From NCBI GenBank assembly GCA_041498295.1, contig JBGQIB010000155.1, forward strand, positions 1 to 10,323: a stretch of DNA of 10,323 bases. The letters run 5' to 3'. The DNA is from VGRW01 sp041498295 (GTDB lineage Bacteria > Myxococcota_A > UBA9160 > SZUA-336). Positions 1 through 6,558 of the stretch are shown in pieces (the stretch's first letter is position 1; each line of letters begins with the position of its first letter). The notes beneath the pieces were generated by a model. It made no database searches, was not told where the DNA came from, and saw only the letters and a list, made by a program, of their open reading frames with translations. The position numbers were made by a program, and so were the translations under genes.

Positions 1-103
1 CGGAGCCGAACGAAGTCAGTTGGGAGCGAGGGGAGGGCCGTCCCGAGCCGAGCGGGGCAAGCGGCGCAGCCGCGCGCAGTGAGGCGGAGCCGAACGAAGT
101 CAA
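1..103. repeat. Degenerate GC-rich intergenic repeat, at least two units
   Basis: No gene is visible in this stretch. An exact 18-base direct repeat (cggagccgaacgaagtca) occurs at 1-18 and again at 85-102, giving an 84-bp period. A shorter relative of its core (agccgagcgg) lies at 46-55. The stretch 57-99 can be aligned, with about six bases of gaps, to 8741-8777 in the other repeat-bearing intergenic region of this window, so this is a dispersed family and not only a local tandem. The second copy ends one base before the stop codon of the leftward gene that follows. The first copy begins at base 1, so the array may continue off the left edge. A role in transcript ending or as a mobile or selfish intergenic repeat is inference only. 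Confidence 0.6.
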
Positions 104-1681
104 TCAGACCCGCCGCAGGCTGGCGAGCAGCTCGAGCGCGGCGTTTCTTCCCGGTGCGCCCATCACCCCGCCGCCTGGATGCGTGCCCGAGCCGCACAGC
201 CAGAGACCGGGAAGCGGCGTGCGGTACGGGCGCAGCCGCGCGCTCGGCCGGCGCAGCAGGAGTCGCTCCGGGTGCATCGCGCCGTGGAAGATGTTCCCGC
301 CGGTGAGACCGAATACGCGCTCGAGCTCGGGCGCGGCCAACACTTCCATGTGTAGGATCGACGCCGTGAAGCCGGGCGCCAGCGCTTCTACCGCGGCCAG
401 CGCGCGGTCGCGCATGGCGTCGCGCACCTCGGGCCAGCGCGGGTCTTCGGCGGGCAGCACCGGTGCGTACTGCGCGAAGATCGACGCCACGTGCTTGCCG
501 GCGGGCGCGAGGCTCGGATCGACGACCGACGGGATCGTCAGCTCGACGACGGGCAGCTCCGGCACGTGACCCGCCGCGGCGGCCGCGAACGCGCGCTCGA
601 TTCCGTCGAGGTCCGTCGGCCCGAGATGGATCGTGCCCGCGAGCGGGAGTGACTCGCTGCCGCGCGCCTGGAAGCGCGGCAGCTCGCCCAGCGCGAGGTT
701 GAGCTTCACGACCGGGCTTCGGAGGTCCATGACCGGGAAGCGGCGACGCACTCCGGTGTCGGCCACGAGCGCCGCGGTGCGCGCCGGGTCCGCGCCCGAG
801 ATCACGAAGTCGGCGTCGAGTGTCTCGCCGCTCGCGAGCGCCACGCCGCACGCGCGCCCGGCGGCGCTGCGGATCGCGCTCACCTCCGCGTTCGTGCGCA
901 CTACGACCCCCGCCGTGCGCGCTGCCGCGGCGAGCGCCTCGGACAGAGCTCCCATGCCGCCGGCCACGTACGCCCACACGCCGCGCCGGCCGCTCGCGCG
1001 GCCCATGCAGTGGTGGAACAGCACGTAGCCGGTTCCACGCGCCGACGGCGGCGCGAACGCGCCGATGATCGCGTCCGTCGCCAAGGTCGCGCGCAGCGGC
1101 TCCGACTCGAACCACTCCTCGAGCACCGCGCGCGCCGAGCCAAACAGCACGCGCGCCGAGCTCCCGAGCCCCGGGCCGCGCGCGAGGCTGACTCCGGCGT
1201 GCGCGAGCTTCCGCCAGCGAGCGGTGTTGGCCGAGTCGGCGCCCCAAAGGTGCGGCGGCGCGTCGTCGAGCAGCGGCTCGATCGCGCCCGCGACTCCCTC
1301 GAGCCACGCCTCGTAGCGCCGGTAGCGCTCCGCGTCGCGGCGCGAAAATCGTTCGATCTCCGCGAAGTCCGAGCGCGGATCGTCGCCGAGCACGAGCGCG
1401 CGGCCGTCCGCGAGCGGCGTGATCGAAGCCGGCACGCGCGGCAAGAGGCGCAGGCCGTGACTCGCGAGATCGAGCTCCTCCGCGATCACCGGTCGAAACA
1501 GCGACAGCACGTACGCTGCGCGCGAGACGCGATAGCCGGGCCAGAGCTCCTCGGTCACGCACGCGCCGCCGACTATCGGGCGGCGCTCCAGCAAGGTGAC
1601 TTCGAGGCCCGCGCGCGCCAGATACGCGGCGCAGATCAGGCCGTTGTGGCCGCCGCCGACGACGAGCGCGCGCCGCGCCAT
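104..1681 (-). CDS. FAD-dependent oxidoreductase, PYROXD2 / phytoene-desaturase (CrtI) superfamily
   Basis: The 525-residue product is a flavin amine-oxidase/CrtI-fold protein. Residues 5-40 form the N-terminal Rossmann dinucleotide-binding motif (VVGGGHNGLICAAYLARAG, then a LLER acidic strand end and a GGA turn). The C-terminal FAD motif is at about 492-521 (GLWLCGSGTHPGGGVMGAPG), preceded at about 461 by GGNIFHGAM, a pattern I associate with PYROXD2-like proteins more than true carotenoid desaturases. Length fits that family (about 500-580). No signal peptide or membrane segment is apparent, so a cytoplasmic protein is likely. The ATG at 1681 directly follows the stop codon of the upstream hydrolase gene (TGAATG on the minus strand), with no good Shine-Dalgarno sequence, which suggests translation by coupling. 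Substrate is unknown: the superfamily includes carotenoid and retinoid enzymes, amine oxidases and uncharacterised members. Family call is firm; specific function is not. Confidence 0.88.
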   Translation of the reverse strand: MARRALVVGGGHNGLICAAYLARAGLEVTLLERRPIVGGACVTEELWPGYRVSRAAYVLSLFRPVIAEELDLASHGLRLLPRVPASITPLADGRALVLGDDPRSDFAEIERFSRRDAERYRRYEAWLEGVAGAIEPLLDDAPPHLWGADSANTARWRKLAHAGVSLARGPGLGSSARVLFGSARAVLEEWFESEPLRATLATDAIIGAFAPPSARGTGYVLFHHCMGRASGRRGVWAYVAGGMGALSEALAAAARTAGVVVRTNAEVSAIRSAAGRACGVALASGETLDADFVISGADPARTAALVADTGVRRRFPVMDLRSPVVKLNLALGELPRFQARGSESLPLAGTIHLGPTDLDGIERAFAAAAAGHVPELPVVELTIPSVVDPSLAPAGKHVASIFAQYAPVLPAEDPRWPEVRDAMRDRALAAVEALAPGFTASILHMEVLAAPELERVFGLTGGNIFHGAMHPERLLLRRPSARLRPYRTPLPGLWLCGSGTHPGGGVMGAPGRNAALELLASLRRV

Positions 1682-2929
1682 TCAGCGCTTGGGCTTGGCG
1701 TCTTCGTCGAGCTCGGCGAGTGTCTCGCGCGCTCCACGCGCGCACGAGAGATAGAAGCCGCGCACGATCGTCGAACGTTCGGCGATCGCGAGCGCCTCAC
1801 ACAGCTCGGCCTCAGTCTGCCAGGCCTCGCCGTCTCCCGGATCCGCTTGGCGCAGCAACACCGCAAGGTGTAGAGCACGCCGAGCCTCGCCGCCGATGAA
1901 GAGCTTCCCCACGCGGTCGAGGATAGCCTCGCGGCCGGCCAGAGACACGACGTCGCGCGCGACCTGCCCGCGCGCGGCGGGCAAGAGCTCGGCGGGATTC
2001 CCGCCCCACCAGCCCGCGTAGGCGCGCAGCACGTCGCGCACCACGAACTGCGCGCAGCCGCTTGTCTCGGCGAGGTACGGCTTGCTCGCCAAGCTCGCGG
2101 GTAGCTTGATGCCCTCCTCGACGATCTCGTCGGGCCACTTGCCCTCGTTCAAACGCTCCACGACGGAGTCGTGCAGGAAGCGCAGCGCGCGCGCGGTCTC
2201 GGTCATGACTTCGAGCGCGAGATCACCCTCGAGCAGCTCGCCATGACCGGGCAACACCCAGCGCGGCCGGTGAGCCGCGACGGTATCGAGCGCCTGCGCC
2301 CAGCCGAGCGTGTAGCGCTGCGTGCGATTCGGATGGCCGGTGTTGGGCAGCGATCCGATCAGCAAGTCGCCGACGAACGCGACGTGCCGGTCCGGCAGCC
2401 ACACCCAGGTGGCGTCGTCGGTCTCCGCGGTCGCGTGATACAGCTCGACGCGCTCGCCCGCGAGCTCGAAGTCATCGCGGTCGCGGTACGTGCGATCGGG
2501 TGGCACGAGGCCGCGCGGAAAGGTGTTCATGCCGCGCGGCAGGCGCAGCTGTCGCCGGTTGACCTCGTTGTTCCAGCGCCAGGTGCGCTGGTAGCGCATG
2601 AGTCGCGCGAGCACGTTCTCGTGCGCCCACACGGTGGGCCGCGGCCGGCCGCGCGAGCGTGCCTCTTGCACGAACGTCGACGCGCCGCCGACGTGGTCTA
2701 CGTGTCCGTGTGTATAGACGATGTGCTGGACCGGCTCGTCGGACGCGCGCCGCAGCGCCTCGATGATCTTCGTGCCCGACTGCAGCGAGCCCGTGTCGAT
2801 GGCCAGCGCCGCGCCCTTGCCCCAGACGAGGCCTACGTTCGACGGGCCGTACACGATCCCCACGCCCTCGACGACGGTCTCGAGCGAGCCGTATCGCGAG
2901 GCGTCGAGGACATCATCGAGCTTCGACAA
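1682..2929 (-). CDS. Metallo-beta-lactamase-fold hydrolase with alkyl-sulfatase-type dimerisation domain
   Basis: The 415-residue product has an N-terminal MBL fold with the zinc motif THGHVDH at 73-79, further likely ligands in HATAETDD (165-172), GDLL (187-190) and PGHGE (227-231). From about 245 to 345 it resembles the alkyl-sulfatase dimerisation domain (LPASL at 276-280, then YAGWWGGNPAELLP at 304-317), as in SdsA/BDS1 enzymes. It ends soon after, so the C-terminal SCP2-like lipid-binding domain of full alkyl sulfatases (about 650 residues) is reduced or missing, and no signal peptide is visible. Sulfate-ester or other ester hydrolysis is therefore a family-based guess. The start is TTG (2929-2927), with a GGGAG Shine-Dalgarno-like sequence upstream; no better in-frame start was seen. 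The gene lies 91 bp after the PBP1A gene, and its stop abuts the start of the FAD oxidoreductase, suggesting an operon. Confidence 0.87.
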   Translation of the reverse strand: MSKLDDVLDASRYGSLETVVEGVGIVYGPSNVGLVWGKGAALAIDTGSLQSGTKIIEALRRASDEPVQHIVYTHGHVDHVGGASTFVQEARSRGRPRPTVWAHENVLARLMRYQRTWRWNNEVNRRQLRLPRGMNTFPRGLVPPDRTYRDRDDFELAGERVELYHATAETDDATWVWLPDRHVAFVGDLLIGSLPNTGHPNRTQRYTLGWAQALDTVAAHRPRWVLPGHGELLEGDLALEVMTETARALRFLHDSVVERLNEGKWPDEIVEEGIKLPASLASKPYLAETSGCAQFVVRDVLRAYAGWWGGNPAELLPAARGQVARDVVSLAGREAILDRVGKLFIGGEARRALHLAVLLRQADPGDGEAWQTEAELCEALAIAERSTIVRGFYLSCARGARETLAELDEDAKPKR

Positions 2930-2933
2930 GCGA

Positions 2934-2943
2934 GGGAGCTCCC
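2934..2943 (-). promoter_or_regulatory. Shine-Dalgarno region supporting the TTG start of the MBL hydrolase
   Basis: The minus strand reads GGGAGCTCCC immediately upstream of CTCGC-like sequence and the TTG codon at 2929. GGGAG lies about nine bases from TTG, an acceptable spacing. The ten bases are also a perfect palindrome, which could partly hide the site in RNA. This supports initiation at an uncommon TTG codon. Confidence 0.4.
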
Positions 2944-2950
2944 AGCGCGG

Positions 2951-2990
2951 CGAAATCGCTTCGGCTCTTGTCGGAAGCGCGGGGATTTCG
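2951..2990. other. Imperfect inverted repeat between PBP1A and hydrolase genes
   Basis: CGAAATC (2951-2957) is complementary to GATTTCG (2984-2990), and inside it CTTC (2959-2962) is complementary to GAAG (2974-2977), with unequal internal loops of one and six bases. In minus-strand RNA this could form a hairpin downstream of the PBP1A stop codon and upstream of the hydrolase start. No U-run follows, so I do not call it a terminator; it may be an attenuating or processing hairpin or chance. Confidence 0.25.
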
Positions 2991-3020
2991 ATTGATCGCT
3001 GAGATCGCTGCGCGTGTCGG

Positions 3021-5492
3021 TCAGTCGACGCGCAGGGGACGCGCGGCGGCGTCGCCGTTCTGAGTCGGACTCACTTCGGTCGGGGCGGCGCCCTCGCGGA
3101 ATGGCATGAAGATCGCGTTCTCGTCGCCAGATGGCGCCAGGAGTCCGGTGGCGCGATCGACGCGCGCGAACACGACGCCCTCGGGCACCGCGAACTCCTG
3201 CACGGGCCGCTGCTCGAGCGCCTTCTTCATGTACTCGAGAAATACGGGCGCGGCGGTGCGGCCGCCTGTCTCGTTCTTCCCGAGATTGCGCGCGCTGTCG
3301 TATCCGATCCAGACGCCGGCCGCGAGCTCCGGCGTGTAGCCGATGAACCAGGCGTCGTGCAGATCGTTCGTGGTGCCGGTCTTGCCCGCGACCGGTCGGC
3401 CGAGCGCCTTCACCTTCGTGCCGGTGCCCTCGTCGACCACGGCGCGCAGCATGTCGGTCATGAGATATGCGTCGACGGGATCGAGGTGATAGCCCTCGGG
3501 CAGACCCGGCGTGGTCTTGCTCTCGACTTCCGCTCGCAGCTTCTCCATCACGCGGTCGAGGTCGGGGCCCGGCCCGGCGCTCTCGTCGGCGCCCTGACCG
3601 ACGGGCGGAGTCACGGGCTCCTTCGCGGATTCGAGCAAGTGGACGTTCTGCGCGAGCACGCGCCCGGTGCGGTCGCGCACCTCGAGCACGAAGACGGGAT
3701 CGATCACCTTGCCGCCCGTGGCGAACGCGGTGTACGCGCGCACGAGCTCGGCGAGGGTGACTTCGCTGTTGCCGAGCGCGAGGCCGAGATTCATCTCCAT
3801 CGGTGACTCGATGCCGAGCGCCTTGGCCATGCCCTGCACCGGCGCGAGGCCGATGTCGGAGAGCACGCGAATCGTCGCGGCGTTGCGCGACTTTGCGAGG
3901 GCCGTGCGCAGCGTGATCGGACCGAAGAAGTCCTCGGAGTAGTTCTCGGGCTTCCACGCGAAGCCGTTCGTGTCGTCGTCGTACACCACCGCCGTGTCGT
4001 GCACGATCGTCGCGCCCGTGAAGCCGCGCGCGAGCGCCGCCGCGTACACGATCGGCTTGAACGCCGAGCCCGGCTGGCGCCGAGACTGCAGCGCGCGATC
4101 GAACTCACTCGCGGCGAAGCTGTAGCCGCCGACGACCGCCTTCAGCTCGCTCTTCTCGAGGTCGACCGCGAGCAGCGCGCCCTCGGCCAGCGGCTTCTGA
4201 TAGAGCGAGTAGGACTTGCCGTCGGCGCCGCGCTCGAGCAGGACGACGTCGCCCTTGTGCAGCGCCTGACTCACTTTGCTGACTCGTGGATACATGCCGT
4301 CGCGGGCCGGGTCCGGCGGGGCGGCCCAGTTGACGTCGGCGAGCCCGAGCGTCGCGCGATTCTCCGGCTCGGGCCCGAGGGCGAGAGTCACCTTCTCGGT
4401 CTTGTCGTCGAGCGCGATCACGAGCCCCTGGCGCAGCTCGTCCTCCGCCGGTTCGAGCACGGCCGCATTCGCCGCGGCGATCTCCGCCTGCGCCGCGTCC
4501 CAATCCTTCTCGGGAACGTTGCGCAGCGGGCCGCGATAGCCCATGCGCCGGTCGTGTTCGCGCAGCCCGCGGCGCACCGCGCGCCAGCCGTCGATCTGCT
4601 GCGCGAGGTCGAGCGTGGTGTGCACGGTGAGGCCGCCGGTCAGCACCTCGTCGCCGCCGAAGTGTTGCATCAGATAGCGCCGCACTTCCTCGACGAAGAA
4701 CGCGGTCGCCGAGTCGCGCTCCTGCCAGTGGGGCTTCGCGAACACCAGCGGCTGCGCCGCCCACATGTCGTGCTGCTCCGGCGCGAGAAAGCGCTGCTCC
4801 ACCATTCGGTGTAGGACGAGGAGCTGCTTGCGGCGCGCCATCTCCGGGTCGACGTGCGGATTCCACTCGGCCGGCCGCGGCACGAGCCCGGCGAGCAGCG
4901 CCGCTTCGTTCACTTGCAGCTCGCGCGCGGACTTCCCGAAGTACGTCTGCGACGCGGCCTCGACGCCATACGCGCCGGCGCCGAAGTAGATCTGGTTCAG
5001 GTAGAGATACAGGATGTCGTTCTTGCTGAGCGCCTTCTCGATACGGCGCGCCAGCACCATGTCCTTCAGCTTGCGCGTGTAACTGCGCTCGGGGGTCAAG
5101 AGGAACGTCTTCGCGACCTGCTGCGTGATCGTGCTCGCGCCCTGCGCCTTGCGGCCCTCGACGAAGTTCGTGAACGCCGCGCGCAGGATGCCCCCGTAGT
5201 CCAGGCCCGTGTGCTCGTAGAAGGAGCCGTCCTCGGCGGCGATGAAGGCCTCGACGACCGGTTTGGGTACTTGCTCGATCGGGACGACGATGCGCCGCTC
5301 CTTGGCGAAGCTGGCGACCTCGTTGCCGTCCACGTCGAGCACGCGCGTGATCAGGTTCGGGCGGTAGTCTTCGAGCTTGTTGATCTCGGGCAGATCGCGC
5401 AGAACGGCAGCGTAGAAGAGGGTAACTCCTACGGCAGTCGCTACGGCGCCGAGTACAGCGAGCGCGACAGCGATCTTCAAAAGCCGTCTCAA
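3021..5492 (-). CDS. mrcA: Penicillin-binding protein 1A, bifunctional transglycosylase/transpeptidase
   Basis: This class A PBP polymerises and cross-links peptidoglycan on the outer face of the inner membrane. With the TTG start at 5492 it has 823 residues: a membrane anchor at about 6-30; the GT51 glycosyltransferase domain with AAEDGSFYEHTG (85-96, catalytic Glu87) and GASTITQQ (118-125); an OB-like insert typical of PBP1A at roughly 310-440; and the transpeptidase domain with SAFK (476-479, nucleophile Ser476), SRN (535-537) and KTGTT (704-708). All catalytic motifs are intact. A Pro/Gly/acidic linker at about 620-665 precedes the KTG motif. I chose TTG because GAGGT lies seven bases upstream of it and the protein then begins directly with the basic MRRLLK stop-transfer-like end. 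An in-frame GTG at 5522 would add ten residues but has no well-placed ribosome binding site. mrcA (also called ponA) is used by family. Confidence 0.95.
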   Translation of the reverse strand: MRRLLKIAVALAVLGAVATAVGVTLFYAAVLRDLPEINKLEDYRPNLITRVLDVDGNEVASFAKERRIVVPIEQVPKPVVEAFIAAEDGSFYEHTGLDYGGILRAAFTNFVEGRKAQGASTITQQVAKTFLLTPERSYTRKLKDMVLARRIEKALSKNDILYLYLNQIYFGAGAYGVEAASQTYFGKSARELQVNEAALLAGLVPRPAEWNPHVDPEMARRKQLLVLHRMVEQRFLAPEQHDMWAAQPLVFAKPHWQERDSATAFFVEEVRRYLMQHFGGDEVLTGGLTVHTTLDLAQQIDGWRAVRRGLREHDRRMGYRGPLRNVPEKDWDAAQAEIAAANAAVLEPAEDELRQGLVIALDDKTEKVTLALGPEPENRATLGLADVNWAAPPDPARDGMYPRVSKVSQALHKGDVVLLERGADGKSYSLYQKPLAEGALLAVDLEKSELKAVVGGYSFAASEFDRALQSRRQPGSAFKPIVYAAALARGFTGATIVHDTAVVYDDDTNGFAWKPENYSEDFFGPITLRTALAKSRNAATIRVLSDIGLAPVQGMAKALGIESPMEMNLGLALGNSEVTLAELVRAYTAFATGGKVIDPVFVLEVRDRTGRVLAQNVHLLESAKEPVTPPVGQGADESAGPGPDLDRVMEKLRAEVESKTTPGLPEGYHLDPVDAYLMTDMLRAVVDEGTGTKVKALGRPVAGKTGTTNDLHDAWFIGYTPELAAGVWIGYDSARNLGKNETGGRTAAPVFLEYMKKALEQRPVQEFAVPEGVVFARVDRATGLLAPSGDENAIFMPFREGAAPTEVSPTQNGDAAARPLRVD

Positions 5493-5499
5493 GCGCTCT

Positions 5500-5504
5500 A
5501 CCTC
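5500..5504 (-). promoter_or_regulatory. Ribosome binding site deciding the PBP1A start
   Basis: GAGGT on the minus strand (acctc on the plus strand) stands seven bases before TTG at 5492. It is the best Shine-Dalgarno match near the 5' end of this gene and lies inside the coding extension that would follow from the GTG at 5522, so it argues for the downstream TTG. Confidence 0.5.
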
Positions 5505-5536
5505 GCAGACGGGGTCGCGCACATGACGCGCCGCGC

Positions 5537-5566
5537 AGCCTACCTTACGCCCTGGCGCTTTGACAG
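5537..5566 (-). promoter_or_regulatory. Possible sigma70-type promoter for PBP1A
   Basis: On the minus strand CTGTCA (5566-5561) matches the -35 consensus TTGACA at four of six positions. It is followed after 18 bases by TAGGCT (5542-5537), which keeps the three most conserved -10 bases (TA...T). Transcription would begin near 5530, giving a leader of about 37 bases before the TTG start, with GAGGT inside it. The match is moderate and the -35 box overlaps that of the opposite promoter. Confidence 0.3.
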
Positions 5567-5589
5567 TCTGCGACGAGCGACCCTAGCAT
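5560..5589 (+). promoter_or_regulatory. Sigma70-type promoter for gshB, predicted leaderless
   Basis: TTGACA at 5560-5565 is a perfect -35 consensus. After 18 bases comes TAGCAT (5584-5589), four of six -10 bases including the key TA and final T. Only seven bases (5590-5596) separate the -10 box from the gshB ATG at 5597, so transcription would start at or within a base or two of the A of ATG. No Shine-Dalgarno sequence precedes that ATG, which agrees with a leaderless mRNA. Confidence 0.55.
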
Positions 5590-5596
5590 CCGCCGC

Positions 5597-6547
5597 ATGC
5601 GGCATCTCTTTATCGTCGATCCGCTGCCGGGATTGAACCCGGACGCCGACACCAGCGTCGTATTCATGCGCGAGGCGACGCGGCGCGGTCAGCGAGTGGC
5701 GACGTGTGACGTCGCGGACCTCGGCGTCGGACCCGGCGGGCTCGCATGCGCCAAGTGGGTCGAGACGCGCGTGCGCGAGTCGCGCGACTGGTACGAGATC
5801 GGTGGAGAGGGCTCAGGCTCGCTCGGCGAGTTCGACGTCGTGTGGATGCGCAAGGACCCGCCCTACGACCTGAACTACTTCTTCTCGACGCACATCCTCG
5901 ACCGAGTCCCGTCGACGACCCTGGTCGTGAACGCGCCGCGCGGCCTGCGCGAGGTCACCGAGAAGCTGTTCATCTTGGGCTACCCGGATCTGTGTCCCGA
6001 GAGTCTGGTGAGTCGCAGCATCCGCGACCTGCTCGCCTTTCGCGACAAGCTCGGCGGCGAGATGATCATCAAGCCGCTCGACGGCTGCGGCGGCGAAGGC
6101 GTGTTTCACCTGACCAAAGACGACCGCAACGTGCAGGCGCTTCTCGAGCTGGGCACGAAGCGCGGCAGCTCGTATCAGATCGCGCAGCGCTACATCCCCG
6201 AGGTGCGCGCCGGCGACAAACGCATCATCGTCGTCGAAGGCGAGCCGGTCGGCGGCGTGTTGCGGGTGCCGCAGCACTACGAGTCGCGCGCGAACTTCCA
6301 CGTCGGCGGGACGGCGGCCAAGACTGCGCTCACTGCGCGCGAGCGCGAGATCTGCGCGCGCATCGGGCCGGCGCTGCGCGCGCACGGGATCGTGTTCGCG
6401 GGGATCGACGTGATCGGGGACTGGCTCACCGAGGTCAACGTGACCAGCCCCACGGGCATTCAAGAGATCAACCGCCTCGACGGCGTGAGTCTCGAGCGGC
6501 TCGTCCTCGACGCCGTCGAACGCCGCCACGCGGCGCTCGCGAAGTGA
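5597..6547 (+). CDS. gshB: Glutathione synthetase
   Basis: GshB joins gamma-glutamylcysteine and glycine with ATP to make glutathione in the cytoplasm. The 316-residue product matches the family length and shows its order of motifs: the N-terminal strand IVDPLPGLNPDADTS (6-20), WMRKDPPYDLNYFFSTHIL (83-101), NAPRGLREVTEKLF (112-125), the ATP-grasp segment IIKPLDGCGGEGVF (157-170), GDKRIIVVEGEPVGGVLRVP (206-225), a glycine loop NFHVGGTA (233-240) and the C-terminal NVTSPTGIQEI. These agree with E. coli GshB as I recall it. The ATG lies in a GC-rich context without a Shine-Dalgarno sequence and just downstream of a good promoter. purC follows after 11 bases, so the two probably share a transcript. 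The partner gamma-glutamylcysteine ligase gene is not in this window. Confidence 0.95.
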   Translation: MRHLFIVDPLPGLNPDADTSVVFMREATRRGQRVATCDVADLGVGPGGLACAKWVETRVRESRDWYEIGGEGSGSLGEFDVVWMRKDPPYDLNYFFSTHILDRVPSTTLVVNAPRGLREVTEKLFILGYPDLCPESLVSRSIRDLLAFRDKLGGEMIIKPLDGCGGEGVFHLTKDDRNVQALLELGTKRGSSYQIAQRYIPEVRAGDKRIIVVEGEPVGGVLRVPQHYESRANFHVGGTAAKTALTAREREICARIGPALRAHGIVFAGIDVIGDWLTEVNVTSPTGIQEINRLDGVSLERLVLDAVERRHAALAK

Positions 6548-6558
6548 GGGAAGGCGCA

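Noticed and set aside
1..103. CRISPR-like array from the 18-base repeat with 84-bp period
   Set aside because: Two exact copies only, with degenerate related sequence between them and no spacer pattern; no cas gene in the window.
1010..1873. Long plus-strand open frame opposite the FAD oxidoreductase
   Set aside because: Arg/Ala/Glu-rich, no family features; it mirrors the codon bias of the real minus-strand gene, as expected in GC-rich DNA.
2171..2995. Plus-strand open frame opposite the MBL hydrolase
   Set aside because: Low-complexity product without motifs, fully antisense to a gene with intact zinc motifs.
2833..3957. Minus-strand frame overlapping the 3' end of PBP1A and the hydrolase start
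   Set aside because: Out of frame with both real genes and dominated by Arg/Gly/Ala; no motif.
5493..5522. GTG start for PBP1A at 5522
   Set aside because: Possible, but it has no well-spaced ribosome binding site, while GAGGT at seven bases favours TTG at 5492; kept as an alternative only.
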